A program made the position numbers and the translations under genes. Below the pieces are notes generated by a model. That model saw only the letters and a list, made by a program, of their open reading frames with translations. It was not told where the DNA came from and did no database searches. From Treponema sp. (lineage in GTDB: Bacteria > Spirochaetota > Spirochaetia > Treponematales > Breznakiellaceae): a stretch of 10,746 nucleotides of DNA. The stretch is taken from assembly GCA_031266255.1 (NCBI GenBank), contig JAISBK010000038.1, positions 1-10,746 of the forward strand. The letters run 5' to 3'. Positions 1-6,637 of the stretch are shown piece after piece (positions within the stretch are counted from its first letter, which is position 1; the number at the start of each line of letters is the position of its first letter).

Positions 1-1308
1 GCCGACAACCTGGACCTGTCGGTTACCTGGATCTATCAAGACAGCAACAAGGGTTTTTCCCCCCCTGCGGTCAATGGCATGGATTACGAAATCTGGGAAT
101 GGCCCTATTACAAACGCCAGACCATCAGTCTTAACGGCGAATGGACCCCCGACGCGTTTACCCTCAAAGCCTCGGGTTATTTCCAAAAGTTCGATAACCG
201 CCTGATAGACTACGGCTCATGGGCTAATTACGAACTGGACATGCACAACCCCTATTCCGACTACGACGACTATACCGGAGGCTTTCACCTGGAGGCAGCC
301 TGGGAGATAAACCAGTGGAACAAGGCCGAAGCCGCGATAAATTTCCGGCAAGACCAGCACCAGGGACTCACCGGCGAGGAACTCAGCGTCCGCGTAAACG
401 AGGATATATGGTCCTTTGCCACAACATACACCGTAAGCCCCCTGTCATCCTTACATCTCAGCGCGGGATTAGGGTTTGACCTTTTTTCACCCAATGAATT
501 TTGGGGAGAACGCAACGAATTTTTCAAGGAACTTGGCTTGGACTCTGTAGGCTATATAGAAAAAACCAGGGCCTGGAAACTCTGGGTTGCGGAAGCCGGC
601 ATATACTACACCCTGCTCCCCAATCATGAACTGCATTTCACCTACGCGCATAAGAACCATTTCCCGACCATGTTCCAGCGTTATTCCACTAGGCTCGGTG
701 AAAGTACGCCCAACCCGGACCTTGGGCCTGAATGGGCGGACCATTTTGAACTGGGTTATCAGGGCCGGCCCCTCAATAGCTTAAAACTGACCGCAGCAGC
801 CTACTACAGCCGTATCACCCAAAAGATCGTAGACATCCGCGTCCCCAAACCAGATTACACCGCGGTTACGGTTCCCTACAGTGTCAACCTGGATAAGACC
901 GCGATGTGGGGCATAGAAACCGGCCTTGAATGGATCCCTCATCCGGTACTCACCGCGGGACTTACCTTTTCATGGAACCGGTACCGCATCATCGACAGCG
1001 CGCTTGGGGTGGAAACCCTAAGCCTCTACCCTGCCCACACGGCAAGCGCTTACGGAACCATTACCCCCATCAAAGCCCTCGCCATCATCCCCAGCGTTCA
1101 ATACGTGGGAGAGCGCTATGCAGACACCAAAGGGGAAACCGAAATTGACGGCTACTTCCTGGTCAACCTGAAAGCAAGTTACGAACTGCACAAGAACCTG
1201 AGCGTCTCCATGAGTGTCGAAAATGTGTTTGACGTGCTCTACGAGATACGCCCCTATTTTCCCCAAGCAGGAAGAACCTACAACCTGAGCCTGACCGCGA
1301 AATACTGA
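1..1308 (+). CDS. TonB-dependent outer-membrane receptor, C-terminal part (5' end outside window)
   Basis: The reading frame is open from base 1 to a TGA at 1306-1308, so only the last 435 residues are visible; the ATG at 79 is internal and not the start. The protein would be the outer-membrane beta-barrel of a TonB-dependent receptor, which imports a scarce ligand such as a siderophore, cobalamin or glycan using energy from TonB-ExbBD. Seen in sequence: alternating polar and aromatic strands throughout, a typical NPDLGPEWADHFELGY segment of the barrel, a late ENVFDVLYE motif, and a final strand AGRTYNLSLTAKY ending in an aromatic residue, as expected for BAM-dependent insertion. The N-terminal signal, TonB box and plug lie outside the window, so the substrate cannot be guessed. 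No other transport gene follows it: the next gene is convergent. Confidence 0.88.
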   Translation, partial: ADNLDLSVTWIYQDSNKGFSPPAVNGMDYEIWEWPYYKRQTISLNGEWTPDAFTLKASGYFQKFDNRLIDYGSWANYELDMHNPYSDYDDYTGGFHLEAAWEINQWNKAEAAINFRQDQHQGLTGEELSVRVNEDIWSFATTYTVSPLSSLHLSAGLGFDLFSPNEFWGERNEFFKELGLDSVGYIEKTRAWKLWVAEAGIYYTLLPNHELHFTYAHKNHFPTMFQRYSTRLGESTPNPDLGPEWADHFELGYQGRPLNSLKLTAAAYYSRITQKIVDIRVPKPDYTAVTVPYSVNLDKTAMWGIETGLEWIPHPVLTAGLTFSWNRYRIIDSALGVETLSLYPAHTASAYGTITPIKALAIIPSVQYVGERYADTKGETEIDGYFLVNLKASYELHKNLSVSMSVENVFDVLYEIRPYFPQAGRTYNLSLTAKY

Positions 1309-1500
1309 CATCTACAATAATTTTCCAAAGATGTCAATAACTAGCGATTCGTTCACCCCCTAAGAATGCTAATTCACGCGGGAAAAGATCACCCCCCGCT
1401 CCTATCGGCACGTTACGGAACTTTGACGCTGGCGAAGAAGGAATCGTAAATAAGCCGTAGTGTTCTGGTTTGCATACCGAGAACCTGCGGTCTCGTTCTG
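1309..1500. other. Convergent intergenic gap between receptor gene and lon
   Basis: These 192 bases hold no credible gene. Two weak stem-loops are visible. One pairs GACATCT (1307-1313, overlapping the receptor stop codon) with AGATGTC (1329-1335) across a 15-base loop. The other lies at 1478-1495, just behind the lon stop. Neither is followed by a T-run in either direction, so I cannot call a canonical intrinsic terminator, although both genes must end here. Confidence 0.6.
1478..1495 (-). terminator. Possible stem-loop after lon stop codon
   Basis: Read on the - strand, five bases after the lon TAA, the sequence CGAGACC-GCA-GGTTCTCG can form a seven-pair stem with one bulged base and a three-base loop. 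It could protect the lon mRNA 3' end or contribute to termination. The sequence that follows is not T-rich, so it does not meet the usual criterion for a Rho-independent terminator. Confidence 0.25.
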
Positions 1501-3975
1501 TTAATCCGGTAAAGCCAAGGCCAAAACTTCCTCAAACCGTTCCACCGGATGAAATTCCATACCTTTCTTTACCATATCCGGTATATCGTCTAGATCCCGC
1601 AGGTTCTGCTTAGGAATAATGACATGCCTCGCCTTGTTACGCCGGGCAGCGACGGTTTTTTCCTTGAGCCCCCCAATAGGAAGCACTTGTCCGGTGAGGC
1701 TTAACTCACCGGTCATCACCAGCTTATCCACAATGGTTCTGTTGCGGAGCATGGATAAAAGAGCGGTGGCCATGGTTATCCCCGCAGAAGGGCCGTCCTT
1801 GGGAGTAGCCCCTTCAGGGATGTGCAGGTGGATATGGTTCTTCTCAAACCAGGCAGCCTCAATGCCGTACCGTTCGGTTCCCAGTTTCCGCGCTAAGGTC
1901 ATGGCAATAGTGCCAGATTCCTTCATGATGTCCCCCATCTTACCGGTTAAGGTGAGTCCTTCTTTACCCGGTACCGAGGTGGCTTCGATCACCAAGGTAT
2001 CCCCTCCCATGCTTGTCCAGGCCAAGCCCACAGACATACCCGGACGATCCGCCTTTTTAACCTGCCCTTCAGGAAACATGGGTTTTCCCAGGTGTTTTTC
2101 GATTAGTTTTTTATCAATGGTAAATTTTTCCGCGATACCTTTCTCCCCTGCTGGTTTTTCCTCTGCCTTCTTCTCAATCGCGGTCCCTTCGTTGGTAACC
2201 GGGCTTATGGGCTGCGCTCCCCCGGCATTTTCAGCCTTGTCCTGGGCTTTGGCTTGAGCCTCTTCTTCGGCTTCCACGAGTTGTTTTGCCAGCTTACGGT
2301 GGATCTTATCTAAGTTCTTTTCAAAATTACGCACCCCAGCTTCTCGTGCATACCCATTGGCAATGTACATCAGGGATTCCCGGGTATATTTGACCTGATT
2401 TTTTTTGAGTCCGTTTTTTGTGAGGCTCTTGGGAACCAGGTAGCGCTTGGCGATCTCGAGCTTTTCCGTATCAATATAGCCCGGAAGCTGGATGATCTCC
2501 ATCCGATCCAGGAGAGGAGACGGAATGGTATCCAGGGTATTGGCAGTAACAATAAAAAAGATATAGGAAATGTCAAAGGGAAGATCCAGGTAATGATCCC
2601 GGAAGTTGTTGTTTTGCTCTGGATCCAGAACCTCTAGGAGAGCGCTGGCAGGATCCCCCTGAAAACTCACCCCCATTTTGTCGATTTCATCGATCATAAA
2701 AACCGGGTCTTTGGTTTTGACAATCTTAAGCCCCTGGAGAATCTTCCCCGGCATGGCCCCGATATAGGTACGGCGGTGCCCCTTGATCTCTGCCTCATCC
2801 CGCATACCGCCTACCGAGAAACGGAAAAATTGCTTACCCAAGGCATGGGCTACAGACTTACCCACCGAAGTTTTACCCACCCCCGGAGGCCCCACAAGGC
2901 ATACAATGGAACCTTTGGAATCTTTTTTGAGTTTTCGAACCGCCAGATATTCTACGATACGGCTCTTCACATCTTTAAGCCCATAATGGTCGTTTTCCAA
3001 TATATCCTGAGCAACCTTGAGGTCAAAATGCTCTGGCGCAGGTTCACTCCAAGGCAGACTCGCAATCGTATCCAGATAGTTTCGAGTGATGATGAATTCT
3101 CCTGAATTGGGATCCATGAGGTTAAATTTTTCAAGTTCTTGCTCTACTACCTCCTTGACTTCCCCCTCAAACTTGAAGGCGTCCAGTTTATCCTTGAAGC
3201 GCTGGTATTCAGAACTTTTCGCGTCGGTGGTCATTCCCAGTTCGGTTTTGATGGCCTTCAGTTCCTCTTTGAGGAAATAATCCCGCTGAGACTTTTCGAT
3301 CTTTTCGTTGATTTCCTTCTGAATCCGTTTCTGAATCCGTAAAAGTTCCTGCTCTTTCTTGATAAAGACCAAAACCTGCTCCATACGCTTGCGGACATTG
3401 AGAACCTCCAGGATCTTCTGCTGCTCCGCCTTATCAATGTTGAGAATACTGGCGATGAAGTCAGCGATCTTCCCCGGATGATCGATGTTAATCATGTTGA
3501 GGCGCATTTCTTCGGAAAACAGGGGATTATTTTCGGATATCTGCTTCATTTCGCTGATCAAGGCCCGGGTGAGGGCCTTTACCTCGCTGGTATCGTCCTC
3601 CTCATCGTCAAGATACTCCACCGCGCCTACCATGGGATTCACCGGATTAAGGGACTTTTTTATCCTGAACCGTTTTAAGGTAGAGATGAATATATTCACC
3701 CCCCCGTCAGGAAGGTTGATCTTCTTAACGATTTTAGCCACCGTACCAACCTTATACAGATCAAGAATCGTGGGGGTTTCACTTTCATTGGCCAACATCA
3801 CCAGCCCGATGAGACCGTCTCTGGCCACCGCTTCATCAATAACCTTCACATCCACGGGGTTTCCGATCATGATCGGGGTAAATATCCCCGGAAATATAGG
3901 ACGGCCCATGAGCGCCACCAGAGGCAATTTAGGCGGAAGGATTTGATCGATAGGCACTACACTTTGTTCTGACAT
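1501..3975 (-). CDS. lon: ATP-dependent protease Lon (endopeptidase La)
   Basis: This 824-residue protein has the full Lon layout. It is a cytoplasmic hexameric AAA+ serine protease that unfolds and degrades misfolded and regulatory proteins. The N-terminal substrate-binding domain occupies about residues 15-205 (LPLVALMGRPIFPGIF), followed by a coiled linker to about 300. The AAA+ module has Walker A GPPGVGKT (362-369), Walker B VFMIDEID (D429, E430), sensor-1 Asn (about N479), an arginine finger (about R491) and a sensor-2 region with VRNFEK (about 548-553). The protease domain has PKDGPSAGIT with catalytic Ser730, and GGLKEK with Lys773. The spacing of 43 residues equals that of E. coli Lon S679/K722. 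The oddity is a Glu/Ala/Lys-rich insertion at about 568-616. The ATG is preceded by AAAGGG seven bases upstream. The gene stands alone, with its own 163-base upstream region. Confidence 0.98.
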   Translation of the reverse strand: MSEQSVVPIDQILPPKLPLVALMGRPIFPGIFTPIMIGNPVDVKVIDEAVARDGLIGLVMLANESETPTILDLYKVGTVAKIVKKINLPDGGVNIFISTLKRFRIKKSLNPVNPMVGAVEYLDDEEDDTSEVKALTRALISEMKQISENNPLFSEEMRLNMINIDHPGKIADFIASILNIDKAEQQKILEVLNVRKRMEQVLVFIKKEQELLRIQKRIQKEINEKIEKSQRDYFLKEELKAIKTELGMTTDAKSSEYQRFKDKLDAFKFEGEVKEVVEQELEKFNLMDPNSGEFIITRNYLDTIASLPWSEPAPEHFDLKVAQDILENDHYGLKDVKSRIVEYLAVRKLKKDSKGSIVCLVGPPGVGKTSVGKSVAHALGKQFFRFSVGGMRDEAEIKGHRRTYIGAMPGKILQGLKIVKTKDPVFMIDEIDKMGVSFQGDPASALLEVLDPEQNNNFRDHYLDLPFDISYIFFIVTANTLDTIPSPLLDRMEIIQLPGYIDTEKLEIAKRYLVPKSLTKNGLKKNQVKYTRESLMYIANGYAREAGVRNFEKNLDKIHRKLAKQLVEAEEEAQAKAQDKAENAGGAQPISPVTNEGTAIEKKAEEKPAGEKGIAEKFTIDKKLIEKHLGKPMFPEGQVKKADRPGMSVGLAWTSMGGDTLVIEATSVPGKEGLTLTGKMGDIMKESGTIAMTLARKLGTERYGIEAAWFEKNHIHLHIPEGATPKDGPSAGITMATALLSMLRNRTIVDKLVMTGELSLTGQVLPIGGLKEKTVAARRNKARHVIIPKQNLRDLDDIPDMVKKGMEFHPVERFEEVLALALPD

Positions 3976-4060
3976 ACACCAGCCCTTTTATTAATGTACT
4001 ATTACGGTAACTCGTATAGGATTCGATACCAACTTAAAATAAGCGATAGGGTACATCCTA

Positions 4061-4066
4061 ATTATA
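4061..4066 (-). promoter_or_regulatory. Possible -10 box upstream of lon
   Basis: A perfect TATAAT is present on the - strand about 86 bases before the lon start, inside an AT-rich 163-base gap (3976-4138). No good -35 hexamer is found 16-18 bases upstream of it. I saw no CIRCE-like inverted repeat that would suggest HrcA heat-shock control. In AT-rich sequence one perfect hexamer is weak evidence. Confidence 0.3.
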
Positions 4067-4138
4067 ATACCTCGTAATGAAGGAAATCTACATTTCAAAT
4101 ATCATAAATCTGAATATAAAAGGAAAGAGGCTTGCCTT

Positions 4139-4429
4139 CTACAAGACTATGGAACGGCTGACCTCTACCAGAAAGACGCCGAAGAGCCTATCCAACGGGG
4201 AATCAAGGGTGTAGGAAGTCCCGGCAAGGTTATTGTAGAGGTCCACCACCAGTTTTACCGATTCCTGGTCTTGGGCATATATTGCAGATGCATAAGCGGC
4301 CCGGAAAAAACCCTTTTCCGCTAATGCTTTGGTCGAAAGGGTACCGTATCGCCGTTTAGCCTGACTATCCACCACAGCGGTTGGACCGTCGTATCCAATG
4401 GTAAATACAAAATCTTCTCTTGAGAGCAT
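4139..4429 (-). CDS. Small conserved-looking protein of unknown function (96 aa)
   Basis: I do not recognise a family. The 96-residue protein starts at an ATG with a good ribosome-binding site (ATGAGG four bases before it) and ends at TAG. It has no signal peptide, no membrane segment and no cysteines, so it is probably a soluble cytoplasmic protein. Visible pieces are an N-terminal MLSREDFVFTIGYDGPTAVV strand-rich stretch, a basic QAKRRYG turn, then mainly helical segments with an Ala/Leu pattern (KALAEKGFFRAAYASAIY and a C-terminal LFGVFLVEVSRSIVL). It is mostly acidic-neutral with normal amino-acid usage and lacks any long competing frame, which supports a real gene. It lies downstream of rubredoxin on the same strand, 90 bases apart with a strong hairpin between, and upstream of lon. 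A shared transcript with rubredoxin is possible but not shown. Confidence 0.75.
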   Translation of the reverse strand: MLSREDFVFTIGYDGPTAVVDSQAKRRYGTLSTKALAEKGFFRAAYASAIYAQDQESVKLVVDLYNNLAGTSYTLDSPLDRLFGVFLVEVSRSIVL

Positions 4430-4459
4430 ACAACCTCATTTGTCTGCTTTTTTTCTAAA

Positions 4460-4492
4460 CCTCTCTTGTAATCCCCTGGATTTCAAGAGAGG
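4460..4492 (-). other. Strong 33-nt hairpin between rubredoxin and the 96-aa gene
   Basis: On the - strand CCTCTCTTG pairs perfectly with CAAGAGAGG (9 bp). After one A-A mismatch AATCC pairs with GGATT (5 bp), around an AGG loop. The structure ends 30 bases before the ATG of the 96-aa gene and begins 27 bases after the rubredoxin stop. It is followed on the - strand by TTTAG and a run of seven A, not by a T-run, so it is not a standard terminator in either direction. It may be an mRNA-processing or stability element, or an inefficient terminator separating expression of the two genes. Confidence 0.55.
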
Positions 4493-4519
4493 GCAAGTCA
4501 TTAGGGTTTCTCAAAAACC

Positions 4520-4681
4520 TTACTGAGCAGGAGAAAAGGACTCTTTCCCCAGCCCGCACGTGGGACATACCCAGTCGTCGGGAAGGTCTTCAAAAGAGGT
4601 TCCTGGCTTGATTCCATTCGTACTATCCCCCTGCTGAGGATCGTAGACATAACCGCATACATCGCATATATATTTCTTCAT
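4520..4681 (-). CDS. Rubredoxin (53 aa)
   Basis: This is a small cytoplasmic one-electron carrier with a single Fe(Cys)4 centre. With the start chosen here, the cysteines are C6 and C9 (CDVCGYVYDP) and C39 and C42 (CPTCG), with the family's W-V-C-P and GDxxxGIKPGTSFEDLPDDW segment between them. The open frame extends 12 codons further upstream to an ATG at 4717. The ATG at 4681 is preferred because AGGAG lies five bases before it and MKKYICDVC is the normal rubredoxin N-terminus. In anaerobic treponemes rubredoxin donates electrons to superoxide reductase (neelaredoxin). That role is taken from the family, and no partner gene is in the window. The upstream region runs directly into an insertion-sequence remnant, which may now supply or disturb its promoter. 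Confidence 0.96.
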   Translation of the reverse strand: MKKYICDVCGYVYDPQQGDSTNGIKPGTSFEDLPDDWVCPTCGLGKESFSPAQ

Positions 4682-4715
4682 ATACACTCCTATTGTATTC
4701 TTGTTGAGAGTTGTC

Positions 4716-4755
4716 ATATACCGCCTGACACCAGCAGGTATATACCCCTATCATA
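4716..4755 (-). promoter_or_regulatory. Candidate control region upstream of rubredoxin
   Basis: GGTATAT occurs twice in direct orientation on the - strand (4746-4740 and 4722-4716, 24 bases apart). The two copies also form inverted pairs, because the upstream one is part of the perfect ten-base palindrome GGTATATACC (4737-4746). ATATACC (4716-4722) can pair with GGTATAT (4737-4743). Just upstream lies TATGAT (4755-4750), one base off a -10 consensus, about 69 bases before the rubredoxin ATG. No convincing -35 box accompanies it. The repeats could be an operator or just AT-rich sequence at the IS end. Confidence 0.3.
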
Positions 4756-5676
4756 ACCACTTGTTTGGGTAAAAAATCCAGCGGCTTCCCGAACCGTTAA
4801 ATCAATCCTTTATCCGTTTCGAGATGTAAATCAGGACGGTACGGTAGGCGTTACATAACATAGTTCTATCCGTTGTTTGTTTTTCTCTACCCACTCGGTC
4901 AGTTTCTTGTTATGATGCATCTTCGCATCGTCTAATACCAAAAATACTTTTCGCTTTTTGCCATAGATCAAGCGCTGCACAAAATCCTTAAATTTTTCCG
5001 CAGTGATACTGCCTTCATGTAATTTCCACGATCCCTTCCCCTGATTGGTGATTGCCGATACTATACCCGCGTGTTCCTTTTTCTCCCCCTTTATCGTCGC
5101 CTCATCACTCCAATATATATCCCCATTTTCCGCTTTTACCCGGTTGTGTAACTCAGGATACGTCCGTTCAAACCATGCTTTGACGGGTTCCCCGTCCTGC
5201 GTGTAACCGTATCGTACTGGTTTTTGCGGGGTATACCCCCACCGTTTGAGATATTCCCCTACCGTCCGTATCGGTATATCTATACCGTATTTCTGCTGTA
5301 TCACCAATTTGACTGCTTCCCGTGTCCAAAGGGCAAAATCAAGTTTCAATTGGTCAGGATATTTAGCAATGAGAATCTTTTGCAGTTCTTTTTCTTTTAC
5401 TTTGGTAAGGGTTCGTCCATATCCCAAGGGCCTGCCGCATTTTTTTACGGTGATGGTTTTTTCTTTGTTTTTAGTTTTCTTTAAGTCATTCCAGAGCAGG
5501 TATATAGCCTGGCGGGAACAACCAGTAGTCGCTACTATTTCAGAAGGCCTGCATCCGTTTTCTTTCATACGGATAATTGTGCGTCGTCTTTCTTCCAACG
5601 CCGTTTTACTGAGCTTCCTGCCGTCTTGTTTTTCCATGCTCCAATCATAGGGTTATTCTCATTATAGGTCAATATA
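4739..5676. mobile_element. Decayed IS630-family insertion sequence (ends tentative)
   Basis: The interval contains an IS630-type transposase remnant and is visibly more AT-rich than the neighbouring genes. Possible terminal inverted repeats are TATATACCCCTATCATAA (4739-4756) and, read inward on the - strand from 5676, TATATTGACCTATAATGA. They agree at about 12-13 of the first 17 positions and share a CCTAT core. Both begin with TA, fitting the TA target preference of the family. The span of about 0.94 kb is shorter than the usual 1.0-1.2 kb, consistent with loss of the transposase 3' end. The repeats are imperfect and AT-rich, so the boundaries are uncertain; only the transposase is secure. 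Confidence 0.45.
4831..5637 (-). pseudogene. IS630-family transposase, frameshifted and truncated
   Basis: The 268-residue frame matches an IS630/Tc1-mariner-type DDE transposase. It has an N-terminal helix-turn-helix (about 20-52, ENGCRPSEIVATTGCSRQAI), a second DNA-binding segment (about 100-135, TREAVKLVI to VGEYLKRWGY), then the DDE_3 nuclease. The first catalytic Asp is D178 in YWSDEAT and the second is D236 in VLDDAKMHHNK. The frame then reads CYVTPTVPS and stops, where the family has a Pro-Pro-Tyr-x-Pro-Asp-Leu-Asn motif leading to the third acidic residue. Skipping one base near 4845 restores TPPYRPDLHLETDKGLI before a TAA at 4797-4799, so the original gene suffered a +1 shift there. 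Even in the restored frame about 60 C-terminal residues typical of the family are absent. The start ATG has GGAG only one base away, an awkward spacing. It is almost certainly inactive. Confidence 0.88.
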
Positions 5677-5723
5677 TTTATTGCCTTATCAGTACTGGTT
5701 TTCGGTATCGGGGTTGAGGCAGC
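5638..5723. other. Short AT-rich gap between IS remnant and queG-like gene
   Basis: These 86 bases separate the transposase start from the stop codon of the QueG-like gene. They hold the candidate right terminal repeat of the IS (5659-5676). Behind the QueG-like stop I see no G+C-rich stem with a T-run, so no terminator is called. Confidence 0.4.
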
Positions 5724-6617
5724 TTAGGGGCTTGAGGCCGCTAACCGGGCATTACGTCGGATTCCCTGGGGCCCAAGCCAGGAAAGCCCCATAGCCGTTC
5801 CCTTAAACCGAGCTTTCAATTCCTCATCACTCAACGCCGCTAATGCCACCGGATCCAGATATGCCGGTAAAGGTCCTTCACTACTCCTAACACCCGGAAT
5901 GGTCCTCTGATTATGAACACAGGCATCTTGACACTCGGTACAACCGTAGAGCCGGTTCCCCCAATTCCGGGCAATCTCCAAGGGAACCGTACGTCCATGT
6001 CCAGAAGCGTACCACTGGATACACCGGCTGAGTTCCAAGGTGCCATCCCCTCTGACCGCTCCGGTGGGACAAGCCCGAACACAAGGAGGCTGGTCTGGAT
6101 CGCAATACACACACCAGGGAAAGGGTTCCTCCTGGTGTAACCCCGGTTCTGGCTCATCCTGGTCAAGGAAAAAGGGCAGGGTCATGGCAGCGATGATCAC
6201 CAAAGAACCTGCTTCAGGGGTAATGATAAGTCCATTTCTACCCAGGACGCCCAAGCCCGCAGCTTGAGCCAGGGGCTTTTCAGGAACCGGAGAATTGCAG
6301 AGGATTCTAAAATCGGATCGCCTGCCTCCATACAGGGTACGCAAGGTTGCCCCTAGTTTTTGCAGCCGTTTTACCCCTTCCCGGTAATAGTTTCGCTGGG
6401 CAAAAGGGGCGATATAAGCGACCTGTTCATGAGGAGGAATAGGGACGGTTTCCTGCAAGTTCCCATAGGGCAGCGCAGCCATAAGCAGGGAAGGCGCCCC
6501 AGCCTGGTACGATTCCGAGATAAGGGTATGGGGGTCTTGAGCAGGATCAAACGGCGAAAGGATCCGTACTCGTACAAACCCTGCGGCAAGGGCCATCCTG
6601 TATAGCGTTTCTTTCAA
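5724..6617 (-). CDS. queG: QueG-family (epoxyqueuosine reductase-like) double [4Fe-4S] protein
   Basis: QueG reduces epoxyqueuosine to queuosine in the tRNA wobble position using cobalamin and two [4Fe-4S] clusters in the cytoplasm. This 297-residue protein has the family layout. An N-terminal DUF1730-like region includes PFAQRNYYREGVKRL (about 71-85), then come AGLGVLGRNGLI (about 120-131) and a ferredoxin domain. All eight cluster cysteines can be assigned: C169, C172, C179, C183 (ACPTGA), C199 (SRCIQ), C226 and C229 (YGCTECQ), and C233. Two departures are notable. The Asp of the usual D-[ST]-x-P motif, the proposed proton donor, is Asn108 (LCNSPVPEKPLA), and the first motif has six rather than two residues between C172 and C179. 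The start is a TTG, 20 bases past the GH30 stop, with AAAGGA 12 bases upstream; no ATG or GTG lies further upstream in frame near the junction, and ATG at residue 8 is the alternative. It could be a paralogue with another substrate. Confidence 0.78.
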   Translation of the reverse strand: MKETLYRMALAAGFVRVRILSPFDPAQDPHTLISESYQAGAPSLLMAALPYGNLQETVPIPPHEQVAYIAPFAQRNYYREGVKRLQKLGATLRTLYGGRRSDFRILCNSPVPEKPLAQAAGLGVLGRNGLIITPEAGSLVIIAAMTLPFFLDQDEPEPGLHQEEPFPWCVYCDPDQPPCVRACPTGAVRGDGTLELSRCIQWYASGHGRTVPLEIARNWGNRLYGCTECQDACVHNQRTIPGVRSSEGPLPAYLDPVALAALSDEELKARFKGTAMGLSWLGPQGIRRNARLAASSP

Positions 6618-6637
6618 AAACTGGTCCCATCCTTTGC

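Noticed and set aside
1383..1403. GCGGG...CCCGC inverted repeat in the receptor-lon gap
   Set aside because: Five pairs with a long loop and no T-run; likely chance.
1619..2257. 212-codon open frame on the + strand opposite lon
   Set aside because: It lies wholly antisense to the well-supported Lon protease domain, has no recognisable motif, and its Ser/Pro-rich composition is what the opposite strand of this gene produces.
4130..4145. AGGC/GCCT inverted repeat behind the 96-aa gene
   Set aside because: The loop would be only two bases and the stem four pairs, so it is not a feasible terminator hairpin.
4505..4519. Short stem GGTTT/AAACC at the rubredoxin stop codon
   Set aside because: Only five pairs with three A-T pairs and no T-run after it; too weak to call a terminator.
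4682..4717. Longer rubredoxin start at 4717
   Set aside because: The extra twelve residues are not rubredoxin-like, and AGGAG lies five bases before the ATG at 4681.
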